Shown: piece by piece, positions 22,471-32,700 of the stretch | Layout: every line of letters begins with the position of its first letter | Numbering within the stretch: position 1 is the stretch's first letter | Origin: Serpula lacrymans var. lacrymans S7.9 | Taxonomy: Eukaryota > Basidiomycota > Agaricomycetes > Boletales > Serpulaceae | Direction: 5' to 3' | Assembly (NCBI RefSeq): GCF_000218685.1 | Contig: NW_006763297.1 | Location: forward strand, 1,082,249 to 1,146,248 | Length of the DNA stretch: 64,000 bases | Translations under genes and position numbers: made by a program | Notes under the pieces: model-generated | Databases searched by the model: none | Seen by the model: the letters and a program-made list of their open reading frames with translations, nothing else | Told to the model about the DNA's origin: nothing

Positions 22471-24345
22471 TTAGAAGAGACGATAACCCTGAATAGCAAC
22501 ACTCACGTCTGAATCAGTCTCTTTTCTCGCTCGCTTGGAAAGTCTGCCCAGAGTCAACAGACCCATGAATGCGAGTACACCAAACAATATAGCAATCACT
22601 GCAATCGTCAGGCCAGCTCCCAAGAAACCGGCTCCCACAGGGCTTATTTTTGTGGAGGCAGCAGCATGCCCTTGGTTGTAAGCAAGGGTAAGTGCACTAC
22701 AGCCTCTGTCTTGGTTGTTTTGACACACGTTGCACCAATCAGCAGTCGTGTTGACTCCAACCGGCTGCATAAATGCGGGTATCAGTGAACGAGGAACTTT
22801 ATTGATGATATGCAGTAAGACGCTTACAGCCAAAGTGTCGATGAAGACAGAGAGGGGGACATCTCCGGTGCGGTTCATGTAGTTGTAAGTAACGAAGTCG
22901 CTGTCCGTTCCATTCTTAAAATTAAAGCGGACGACAGGTTCCCCGCCGGATGAAGGCTGGCGTACTTCGAAGGCGACAGCACCAGCGTAGTTCACTGGCG
23001 TGCTAGCATATAACATCAATTGCAGTACTATGATGTAAACAACTTACCGATTCCAGCGAGCTCTGGGTTTGCCGCTGCAACACCAGTCATATTGAAAAGG
23101 GACAAGATTGGCTTATATGCAACGGCTTCGTACACAAATTTTTGGGGGTTTGTAGGGTCGACGATGGCCGATAACCCGTTCAGGATCGAGAGAACCATTG
23201 TTTGGCCAGCAACTAGACCGCGGACTAAGTAACCGATCAAGGAGAAAACGAAACCAGCCACTTACTGTTTCCAATCCCTCCGATTTGAGGAGAACTAAAG
23301 ACGTTGTATTCATGCCAGTTTGCCAATGCCCGTGCCTGTGCCAAAAATGTAGTAGGGAGCGCTTTGGCAAAGGCGGCATTGTGAATGCTTTCGACGTTCA
23401 TGAAGTCGAAGATCTGAACGGCGATCAGGAAAGGGGATTACTAGAAGAAATTTACTTGAACTTACGTTCCACTAAAATTAAAGGAGCCTTATTGATGCAA
23501 ATCAAGGACAGAGCAGTGATCTCAACGTACCATATTTTCTAGAGTGACTGCTCTTCCGTCCAGATAGGGTGGTAATAAGCTTAGGAAAGCCGCACTTTCA
23601 CTGGCTTTTTCCTGAAACTCGGTAGAATTGTAGAAAGCAGTAGTTGAATCGTCAAAGGTCTAAAGGAAGGGATCGATGTCAATCAAAGAGCTGAGTGTAA
23701 GAAACAACGTACGTTGCAGTCCAAAAAGCCTTCAAGGGAGACATCCAGGTTAGGGTCGACAGACTCAACTGAAAAGTGACCATTTTGCAAAAAATCTTCA
23801 CTATTCATGATATCGAGACTTACTAGGAACATACTTTCAAATCGAATTGGAAATCAGCATCCGATGGCTCAAAAGATGCCCTTGAAAGCCTGGCTCACCT
23901 GATATCCACCCAAGGGAGCTGTGATGGTTGTCCCATTTGCAAGGGAGACAGTGTTGTTTGGAGATGGAGGCCATAGTCCTTGTACCAGGGACATACAAGA
24001 ATCATATACTACACCATCCTCGCCTCCCAGATCCGCGCGAATGAGTACCTGGCTCTCATTAAAAAGCCCCGTACCCATTTCGGGAATGTGCGAGGGAGAC
24101 GATGCATTGAAATATAGATTGTTCAAGTACTCTCCAAGCTGGTATTCCTCTTGCTGACGAAGGCAATGTTCCGATGAGTACCGTCAAGTAGATAATACTA
24201 TAAGAAGATGACATACGTTTCCGAGAGGCGTGATTTGGGTCGCCGTAGCTGTGTAAGTGTTGGGATCCTGATAAAACCCTTGACGATCACCATGGCGGAT
24301 GACAAGCACAACACCGAGAACTTCACTGTCTGAGGATTGAGACAT
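22471..24345 (-). CDS. Histidine acid phosphatase family membrane protein with altered catalytic HD
   Basis: Ten exons: 24345-24217, 24153-23899, 23833-23824 (10 bp), 23768-23713, 23659-23531, 23471-23466 (6 bp), 23413-23266, 23224-23048, 22994-22828 and 22764-22471. They splice in frame to about 456 residues. The phosphate-binding signature R-H-G-D-R is at residues 17-21, as in histidine acid phosphatases (phosphoglycerate-mutase-like fold). The second signature, normally A-H-D at the proton-donor site, reads A-Y-K at about 280-282 in the equivalent F-V-Y-E-A-V-A-Y-K context. There are several N-x-S/T sites, four C-terminal Cys and one transmembrane helix near 400-428 with a basic tail, so the bulk is probably extracytoplasmic. 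No signal peptide is seen before R-H-G-D-R. The extreme C-terminus is uncertain: a strong GTGAGT at 22506 could splice away the last residues. Substrate unknown; reduced or absent phosphatase activity is an inference. Confidence 0.75.
23466..23471 (-). other. 6-bp micro-exon of the phosphatase-like gene
   Basis: Encodes only Trp-Asn. It is flanked by TTTTAG upstream and GTAAGT downstream on the minus strand. Including it keeps the reading frame and yields the smooth protein join N-M-W-N-I-F-D-F-M-N. Confidence 0.65.
23824..23833 (-). other. 10-bp micro-exon of the phosphatase-like gene
   Basis: Encodes Tyr-Val-Pro plus one base. It lies between AAAG and GTAAGT on the minus strand. It restores phase between the exon ending G-Y-Q and the exon starting E-S-V-D-P. 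Confidence 0.65.
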
Positions 24346-25285
24346 TGAGACCGACCAAAATTACGAAAATTGGTGCAGAAGTCGTGAACAGCAAGGGCTA
24401 GGAAACTTGGGACCCGACCTGGAAGCCAAGATAGAGATTATCCGAGTTCACTTGAGGTTTAAGTATGGCGCACCTGACCAGTAGACCCAGGCTCGGATAA
24501 GATATCATCATCAGCAGAAGGTCTGTCACGTAAGTCAATATTCTGAAACGGGAGTCTTGTCATGCGACGGGAGACTTCACGCCATGTGAATGTTGCAACG
24601 AACATATGCTCATGAAAGATAGCTCCGTTCACCCATATAGACGCATTGTACCGACGCCTGAAGTATTTTTTCTTTTACAATAACTTACGACCAGCCAAAT
24701 CTCGGGTTTACGTTCCGAGACCAAAGTGCCTTAAGAAAAGACAGATGCATCTAAGATTGGAGTCGATCATTTATCGGATGCCACATATGACCTCGGCAAC
24801 AATAAGCGTTATAGTCAGGCAAACAGTAGCGGAAACTCATCTTTCTGTCATCACCCAAGACTTTGCGAGAACTGTATAAGTCTTAGGTTAGCTCGCACAC
24901 TTTTAAAATGGGCGTTCATTGTTCCATTCTTAGTTGACGTGCTGGAAATTCCACATGCTCTTCGGATGCAAAGTGACATTTGTGTTAAGAAGGTATGTGT
25001 CCACACTGTGTCCACCACCGAAAGATCATCAATAACGGTATTCAACGGGGATTGTGTGTTTCGGCTAGTTAGTGGCGGTCACGCCCTGGTAGGTATGTTG
25101 GTAACTCATCATGGAGAGGAGATATTAATGCAATCTTCGTATGCATAGGGGTCACTTATGAATTACGCCTGAGATCCAGAATGTCCTCTACGATACCGAT
25201 GCAACACTGGTAACATCTTAAAAATGCAAAAAGAAATCGGGTAATCAAAGATGTCAGGTGTAGTAAATCTCGAGTCACTTGAAGT
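24346..25285. other. Gene-free stretch of about 940 bases
   Basis: This lies between the start of the phosphatase-like gene and the 3' end of the transporter gene. It contains short open frames only, with no splice-consistent gene. It should include the promoter of the phosphatase-like gene. Confidence 0.4.
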
Positions 25286-27695
25286 TTATAGCGAACCGCC
25301 AACCGATTCCATTGTCTGGGTGGAAAAGTAACCCGAACTCAAAACGTGAGAGATCAAGAAATGCATCATAACTCACAAACGGTGAAGCGGTGGGGCCATC
25401 TAGAATGGCAAGTTCTTCGGTAGAGAATGGGAGGCGCGGTATTAGAAGGGTTCTCAGAGGTACAAGAAGCAGGATGACCACGGGAAAACCGATGGCAGCT
25501 ATCAGATATGAAAGATAAAAATATATCAGCGTGTGCGAGCTTATAAGTATATTGCACCATTTGACCGCCAAATTCGGCCGATGGCGAGATAGCGAAAGCA
25601 TATGCTATTCCGGACATTCAAAATGCGTTGAAATGGGACTACCACTTACCAATGGTTTGTGTTATTGCGAATGTAGCCCCAAAACTAATCAACTGCACTC
25701 CGGCAAACAATGCTATGCGCGATTTGCGCACTTTTCTCAACGGCTCGTTGGAAGGGATGAGCGATTGATCGCGGATGAGATATAATAACTTCAACGTGAT
25801 ACCATTGCCTTGAAGAGCATCCGCCCCCATAAACCAACTAGATCACCAGATCAGAAACAAGAACTCGTTAATCAACGGAAGCAAAGGGGACCTACAAGAG
25901 TCCTGCCAGAACACCTTCATGAACAATTAGCGTTAGAGTACTATAACGACGCAAATATTACGTACCTCTAGGGATAAGATTGAGAAGATGTAAGAATGGC
26001 CCTGTAAGCAATACGAGACATAGCGCGCCCTGAGCCAAGTTCGACACTCTCTGCTCCACGACTGAAACGGGAACCTCGCGGCGCGTGGACGACGGATCCG
26101 CTTGTTGTTCGTTTTTGGGCTCGCCTTCCACTTCGAACGAAGGCTTGACACCAGACCGTGATGGTACCCTGGATATCGCTTGCTCTTCGTCGGAATCCTT
26201 CTTCAAGGGTCGCCCCATGATGACCAGTGAAGTAGTATGTATAGGCGCCTGGGGGATCAAACCATTAGGTGCAGGAACCCCTATCAGACCAGCAATAAAA
26301 GTGGTGATCCCGAGAAGGAAAAAGTCGTAGTGAAAGCCAGGAGGTTTGCGAAGTGGGAATTGCGAACCTTGAGCAATTAGTGACTTGAAGCGAATCAGAC
26401 GTGGTTAATGAACATCAACGTTTTAGTGACACAAACTTACCGATACATTGTGATCGAAGAAAAAAAGGATCCACAGGACTATCCCAAAGGGAAGGGCGAT
26501 GCCCACCCATTTACCATCGAGTTTCCAGAATCTCACTAACCAGTCTCTTCCATTTGCGGCCTCAAAAGCGCCACTGACAGGAAGAGTAATAGGGTTGGCA
26601 GAATTGAACCTCCCCCAATAAGCCATACCCGAGGTAGCTACCAATGATATTGGCATACCGTAATCGGCGAAGAAGCGTCGAACATGTCGATGAAATAATG
26701 TCGTTTCTGATAATTTTTGAAATAGGAAAGATGTGACGAGCATAAGTAAGGCGAGAACGGTCGCGACTAGAGCGCCATCTAAGTTGGGAGGACTTGCGTC
26801 GTATTGGCGAGTAATCACTTGGACGCCGTATTGCAAGTACACCCAAGAAACGTAGAAGCCAAACGTATCACACGGGAAAAGAGTGACATATCTGAGTAAA
26901 TTGCACCCTAGTCATAGAATTCAGCATAAAATGTTTGGTGCCAGTGAAAAACATACAGTTAAGAATTGCAGTTATCCAATGCAAAATTGCACCCCATAGG
27001 TAGACCCAACCAATAAAGTGTAGATAATTTGGTGGATTGGGCTGCTTTTCTATTATGTCATATATAGTCTTGTTAAAGACAGTGATAGGTCCTGTAGTAA
27101 ATACATATGTTTTAATGGACTACAATGACAATCTGTCACTGTAAAGTGATGCACACCAGTAACGCCAGCAATGGTGAGCGGTTGTGCACCGAAAACCGAG
27201 AATATGAAAGCTGCCATGAAGGACGACAACAAAACCTCCGCAACACCATATTGCTGAGTAGTTTCTATAAGATCTAAAGAGAATGCTATTCCTGGAAGCA
27301 CGCTGCAATGGCGTTCAGCTGGAGCACACCAAAGATATGACGAAGACAGACTTGGCGAAAAATATGAGGGCTGTAGCAGGAACCACACGATAGTTCCAAG
27401 CGTCGGTCCAGTCACTTCTATACCACGGTGCACGAGCACGCACATCTTGGATGATCCCGGCACCTAATCTAGTAATCCGAGTAGGCCGTCGTGTTGAAGC
27501 TACACGGTGTCGTAATGTCGTTGATGCACCTGTCGAAGAGATGCCTGAAGTCTCCCTGGCAGGTGTATTCTGTGCTGTGCCAGTGCCAACGGAAGGTGTA
27601 CTTGATTGTCGTCCATCGGATCGAATAGACGGATTTAAAGTAGGACCTGTTAAAGGCTCTTCCTTCAAGACTTGTTGTTCGTTATAAAGGGCCAT
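25286..27695 (-). CDS. BOR1: Bor1-type borate/anion transporter (SLC4-like)
   Basis: Plasma-membrane exporter of borate of the HCO3-transporter family. Nine exons (27695-27352, 27302-27157, 27091-26957, 26892-26441, 26383-25966, 25914-25896, 25837-25650, 25498-25377, 25315-25286) splice in frame to 617 residues. After a disordered cytosolic N-terminus (about 100 residues) the first membrane segments read V-L-P-G-I-A-F-S-L-D and the family-typical G-V-T-G-P-I-T-V-F-N-K-T. Later segments include D-T-F-G-F-Y-V and G-L-I-G-V-P-A-P-N-G-L-I-P-Q-A-P-I-H-T, the most conserved SLC4/Bor stretch, then an acidic, charged cytosolic insert. One exon is only 19 bp. The protein ends T-M-E-S-V-G-G-S-L, provided by a 30-bp last exon. 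It is divergent from the ABHD12-like gene, with 348 bases between starts. Confidence 0.9.
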
Positions 27696-28043
27696 CCTTT
27701 GAATGCATTAAGAACCAATACTATGCCTGCAAAATGTTATCAACAACTGGAGCTGAAATTCAGCCAACCGTCATGGGGAGCCACTGGCGGCTCAGTGGTA
27801 AAACTTGCCACATAACACAAACATACCATAGCTGCGTCCGGCATACTCGGCTTAGAGCTTCAAGTCTTCCTATCAATCAGTAAAGTGACGCTCGTTGATC
27901 ATTTTGTTACTTATAAGCTGGTGTATGGTGAGGCAGCAGCAAGGCATCTCCTTACTGACGCCTATCATACAGAACACAGCAACACGCGAGCTCAGCACTA
28001 CAAAGCCTACGCATTGAATAGTGTTGGCAAGTCTTTCACCACG
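27696..28043. promoter_or_regulatory. Divergent promoter, BOR1-like / ABHD12-like
   Basis: 348 bases lie between opposed start codons. An open frame runs from 27885 into the hydrolase, but the ATG at 28044 precedes the membrane anchor directly and is preferred. A tRNA-A-box-like string near 27787 has no matching B box. Confidence 0.45.
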
Positions 28044-29455
28044 ATGTCTAATGTTGGTTTTGTCCGGCGCGCTTCCAAGTTTTTTGCAGTACTGGGTGGA
28101 ATATATGTCGCAATTGTCTTGTTATTGGCGGTGCCCTTCCTCCAGTCTCAGTGAGCATAACGTCGCTTATCCTTATCCAATAAATACAGGATCGCTCATT
28201 AAGGTCAGTGCTGTATACATGAATGCCGTCAAGTTACCCTGGAATGCAAACTACAATACGCCTGAGAAGTATGGAATGGCTCGTAAGTTTCTCCATTTAC
28301 ACATCCTTCAACTATTCCAATCACCCTTGTCGTCCACTGCTTCTCTCAATGTGCAGCCGGAAAAACGTCGAACATCGCGATCACTACAGCGGACAATGTT
28401 ACTCTAGGCGCCTGGTTCGTTCTATCTGACACATATTATCACACACTAGCATTCCCGCCGCCTCCTATATCCGACTCTCATATATCCAAGGCGCTGGATT
28501 CTTACCCCACCGTCCTATTCTTCCACGGGAACGGCGCTACTCGAGCACTATCTCTGCGTGTGCATTATTACTCTGCATTTTCATCTCGTTTACATGCAAA
28601 TGTCTTAGCTATCGACTACCGAGGCTTTGGGGATAGTGAGGGAACTCCAAGTGAAAAAGGGCTCGCAAATGATGCTCGCGCTGCTTGGGACTGGCTTATA
28701 TCTCAAGGTGCAAAACCGGAAAATGTCTTGATTATTGGACATAGTCTGGGCACCGCTGTTGCTACGAAGTTGGCCGTTGATTTATCAGAATCAAATGTGA
28801 ATTACAAAGGAGTTGTGCTAATGTCCCCATTTTCATCCATCCGAAGTCTCGTGGACACATACTATATCTTGGGACTTTTCCCCGTTATGATGCCCCTCAC
28901 AATGATACCACATGTTCCTGGTAAGCCATGGTTTAGTCTTCATAAACATATCGTTTGTGTCTTTGTAGATCTGTACAAAAATTTCCTCATTCACGATTTT
29001 GACACTCTTTCTGTCGTTCATGTGCGTGTTCATTTATGTAACTCTTCATAATTTACCATGCATTAACCTGCTTCCCACAGAAAATCAAGGCTTCTATACT
29101 TATACTTCATGCCGATAATGATTGGGACATTTCGTTTACTCACTCCGAGGACCTATTTAACTCACTGCTGGAAACTCATCTGCTTCCAAGTGCTATAGAT
29201 CGCCTTCCTCTGAATCCTGCGAGCTGGTCGCAAGAGGAGTGGCACGACTACCAGGCCAAACAGAAGTTGCGACACGATTTACGACAAGAATTGGTTGCGC
29301 ATACCCAGATACCGAATTTCGGAAGTGTTGATGAGTTCTCGGTGCTGGAGCAGAAAGTAGTGTTCTTGAAGACCTTTGCGGGTGGTCACGATCGTGTAGC
29401 GATGCTCGAAGGTGTTCATGATGTGATACGAAACGTGTTTTCTATTTCCACGTAA
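28044..29455 (+). CDS. ABHD12-like alpha/beta hydrolase with N-terminal membrane anchor
   Basis: Serine hydrolase, probably a lysophospholipase or monoacylglycerol lipase on internal membranes. Five exons (28044-28150, 28209-28282, 28357-28920, 28969-29021, 29081-29455) give 390 residues in frame. An N-terminal hydrophobic segment (about residues 12-34) is followed by the fold core: oxyanion strand F-F-H-G-N-G-A-T-R, then Y-R-G-F-G-D-S-E-G, nucleophile elbow G-H-S-L-G with Ser190, acid in L-H-A-D-N-D (Asp278), and base in G-G-H-D (His369). These spacings fit ABHD12 and its fungal relatives better than Bem46 (ABHD13). The exon 2 acceptor at 28207-28208 was chosen because the nearer acceptors run into stops. 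Confidence 0.87.
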
Positions 29456-29755
29456 TTGGGATGTATATGTGCTAGTCTTCAATACAATACAATATGCTCA
29501 TAGGAGGTTATTATGTTCCTGTGAATAGGGGATACTGCTGGGTTACTAATAATAAATTTTTTCTGCGCTATGGTGTCGTGTGATGTCACTCCGGGGCTAA
29601 AACTATTGGAACCAACATTTCGCGGACTTGGAATATGCCATCTGCCCGCCCCACTTGGTCACGAATCCAGACAAAATGTGTAGTTTTTCTTATTTATGTA
29701 GACTTTGGCTCGGTCTATCAACCAAGGAAAGGGTCTAACTTTCTTCTGACCCGCC
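29456..29755. promoter_or_regulatory. Upstream region of the phytochrome gene
   Basis: 300 bases between the hydrolase stop and the phytochrome start in tandem orientation. Nothing coding is seen; it must hold the hydrolase 3' UTR and the phytochrome promoter. Confidence 0.4.
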
Positions 29756-32700
29756 ATGTCCAGCGAGCAAGAACGAGGGAACGGGCAAAATAGCTCTCAT
29801 CCACGACGGCCAGTCTCGGGAGTGCCAACGTCGAGCTCCTCATTCGTATATCCCATCCGGTCGTTGCTCAGCGGTCGTATTCAGCCTGCTGGGGATAGGT
29901 CAGTGTCGCCCTCAATTTCGGTTCTTAGCACCCGTCCTTATGTTATCCTCGTTACTACTAATTAAAGCAGTGACACCGATGAATCGCGATACCATGGCAT
30001 GGGAAACATAGGGGATGTCATGGACGAAGCTAGAAGACCGAGGCGGAATTCATTGGAGAGTCGGAAAGATCCTTCTTCTCAGTCACATCTTCAAAGATCA
30101 CTAACTGCCCATGTCAAGTCTTACACCTCTGACAGACTTCAGAAGAGGCGTATTGAGGTACCCAGAGCCGAGGACTACGAGCAAGAACATACTGAACACC
30201 ATAGTAATACAATACATCCTCACTCGAATTTCAGGCATTTTCCAGCTGAAAACACATCTTGCTCTTCGCCCCGGTTTTCGGCATCTTCTCCTCCCATTTC
30301 TTTCCCCGGAGGTTTCGTTGCAGGTCCAGTCGGGGAACCCATCCCTATAAGCCCGTCAGGTTCTTCTTCAGGATCGGAAACCAATGTCAGGCATCCTGTC
30401 CAGATGTCTGAAGCAGCAGCGGATGCATTTTCTGCTGTATCGTCCGACTTTCTGATGCCCGTACCTCATTTGGAGTGTGTGCATCAAACCCCGCTCAATC
30501 CATCAGAGATTGGCATCGTTCACTTGCCACCTTTACCAACCCCTTTTCATGCCAAAGACGACAATCCACGTTCTGAATCGGCTATCGATAGTTGGATCAT
30601 GTCACAGTCGGAGTCCTCTAGCTTGCAACGCACTCTGGAGCCACCCATTTCCGTATCTCCTAATTCAGAGCACAAGTCTCAAAGTGAAGACTCATCATGC
30701 ACTGAAGATCCTTATCCTGCAGATTCCCTTACGCAGGAACATGGTCCTTGGAGTTACAGTCAGGATCAACTCATGACATTCCGATATGAACACGTTGAGG
30801 ACGAGGATGGTCACCATGTCTTGACTGGCCGTGAGGGCAAACTCACACGCTGTGAAGACGAAGTATGTGACTAATTCATTCTACACGTAACAATTTTCTC
30901 AATATAATATGTACTTCGCAGCCTATTCGTACCCCAGGTGCGGTCCAAGGTTTTGGGGTATTAGTAGCTGTGGATGAAGACCAAGAGAGTGGGACGTTGC
31001 TTGTCCGCCAAGTGTCTGAGGTACTTTTTAGTTATTTTTATCGTTGGTAGCAGGCTGAACGTTGTGTATCAAGAACTCGACAGAGATACTTGGACTTTCG
31101 CCTAAATTTCTCTTTTCACTCGAGTGTTTTACAGACACCTTACCTGAGGCTCAAGGAGATATCTTATGGGACAATATTCAATTTCTTCACGAGCCCAAAT
31201 CCAATGTTGAAGAACAAGAAGACAGTCCTCACGTCTTTTTACTCACGGGTTGGAGGGAACCGGAAGAGGATACTACGAAAGAACGGCAGCCTTGGACGTG
31301 CTGGTGCGCTGTTCATAGGCCTATGTCGTCATCAGGGGCCTCTGGAGCGCGTAACGACTCCAATCTTATCATATTGGAGTTCGAACTCGAGAAAGATATA
31401 CTTAACGCACTCTATCCATCTCCTAATGCAAGCCGATGTGGGACCACGTCCCTTTCCAGAAGCACTCCGGGTAGCGATTCAACTGGAGGTTCTGATGGAA
31501 CACTCGTTTCTACCGAATGCGAGGCAGAAATAACACCTTCAACGTCTGAAGCCACTGCTATAAGCGTAAGGGGTGAGTCGATTGCGCAGGATCCTCATGT
31601 GGATCATCCTACTGTCAGAAATGACGAGGATTGGAGACCCACTGCGGAAGATATACTCGAGAGCACCACCAACCATGCGAAGCCAGTACCTGCCTTGGAG
31701 AGACTACGACGAATTGCAAGGAGCGCGTCCTCAAATTCGGTTGCGGCCTCGACTCCTGCTACGGGGGACGGATCTCGGTTTCGGCGACATGTTCCACGTA
31801 GAAGGACAGGGACTTCTGCCGTGGGGATGATGGATATATTTGCCGTCATGGCACAAATTAACGAACAACTAGGAGCAGCTCAAGACTTAGATTCATGCTT
31901 AAAAGTGGTTGTCGGCGTTATTAAGGACCTTACACAATTCCATCGCGTGTTGGTGTACCAGTTTGATGAAGTATGGAATGGACAAGTCACGGCAGAACTT
32001 GTGGACTGGAGTCAAACGCATGACTTGTATAAAGGGCTCCACTTTCCTGCTTCAGATATACCTGCACAGGTCAGTATTAATGAATTAAGATTCAGACTGT
32101 CTTACTAATTCAAAGGCGCAAGGCTCGAGACTTGTATGCCATCAGTGAGTGTCCCATTACAAGTCAGGAGAAAGATTTGTACTGAATATGTTTTAGATAC
32201 TGTCCGTATGTTGTATAACCGATCACAACCCACGGCTCGTATTGTGGTACGAAATGCTGCTGATTTGGAATCTCCTTTGGTGAGTAGTACTATCGTACTC
32301 ATATTCGTATTTTCTCATCTCTATTCAGAACATGACCCATTGTTATCTTCGTGCTATGAGCCCTATCCACATAAAATGTAAGCTAGTAGGTTATGTTACT
32401 CACATGAGTCCTAACTTCATTCGCATAGATCTTGAGAATATGGGCGTGCGAGCATCCATGTCGGTGGTATGTTATCATCATGAAAATCAAAGGGTGTTTG
32501 CTCAAATATATGGCTAGTCTATCATGGCGTTTGGAGTATTGTGGGGTCTGGTCTCCTGTCATTCGTATGGAGCGCATGGTATGCGAGTCTCCTTTCCCGT
32601 ACGACAAATGTTACGACTGCTTAGTCAATCCATTTCGCGCAACATTGAGCGTCTTAGTTATGCACGGCGGTTGCACACACGTAAATTAGTATGTTCGTGC

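Noticed and set aside
27780..27840. A tRNA A-box-like string (GGCTCAGTGGTA) between BOR1 and the hydrolase
   Set aside because: No B box or cloverleaf can be found within 100 bases downstream.
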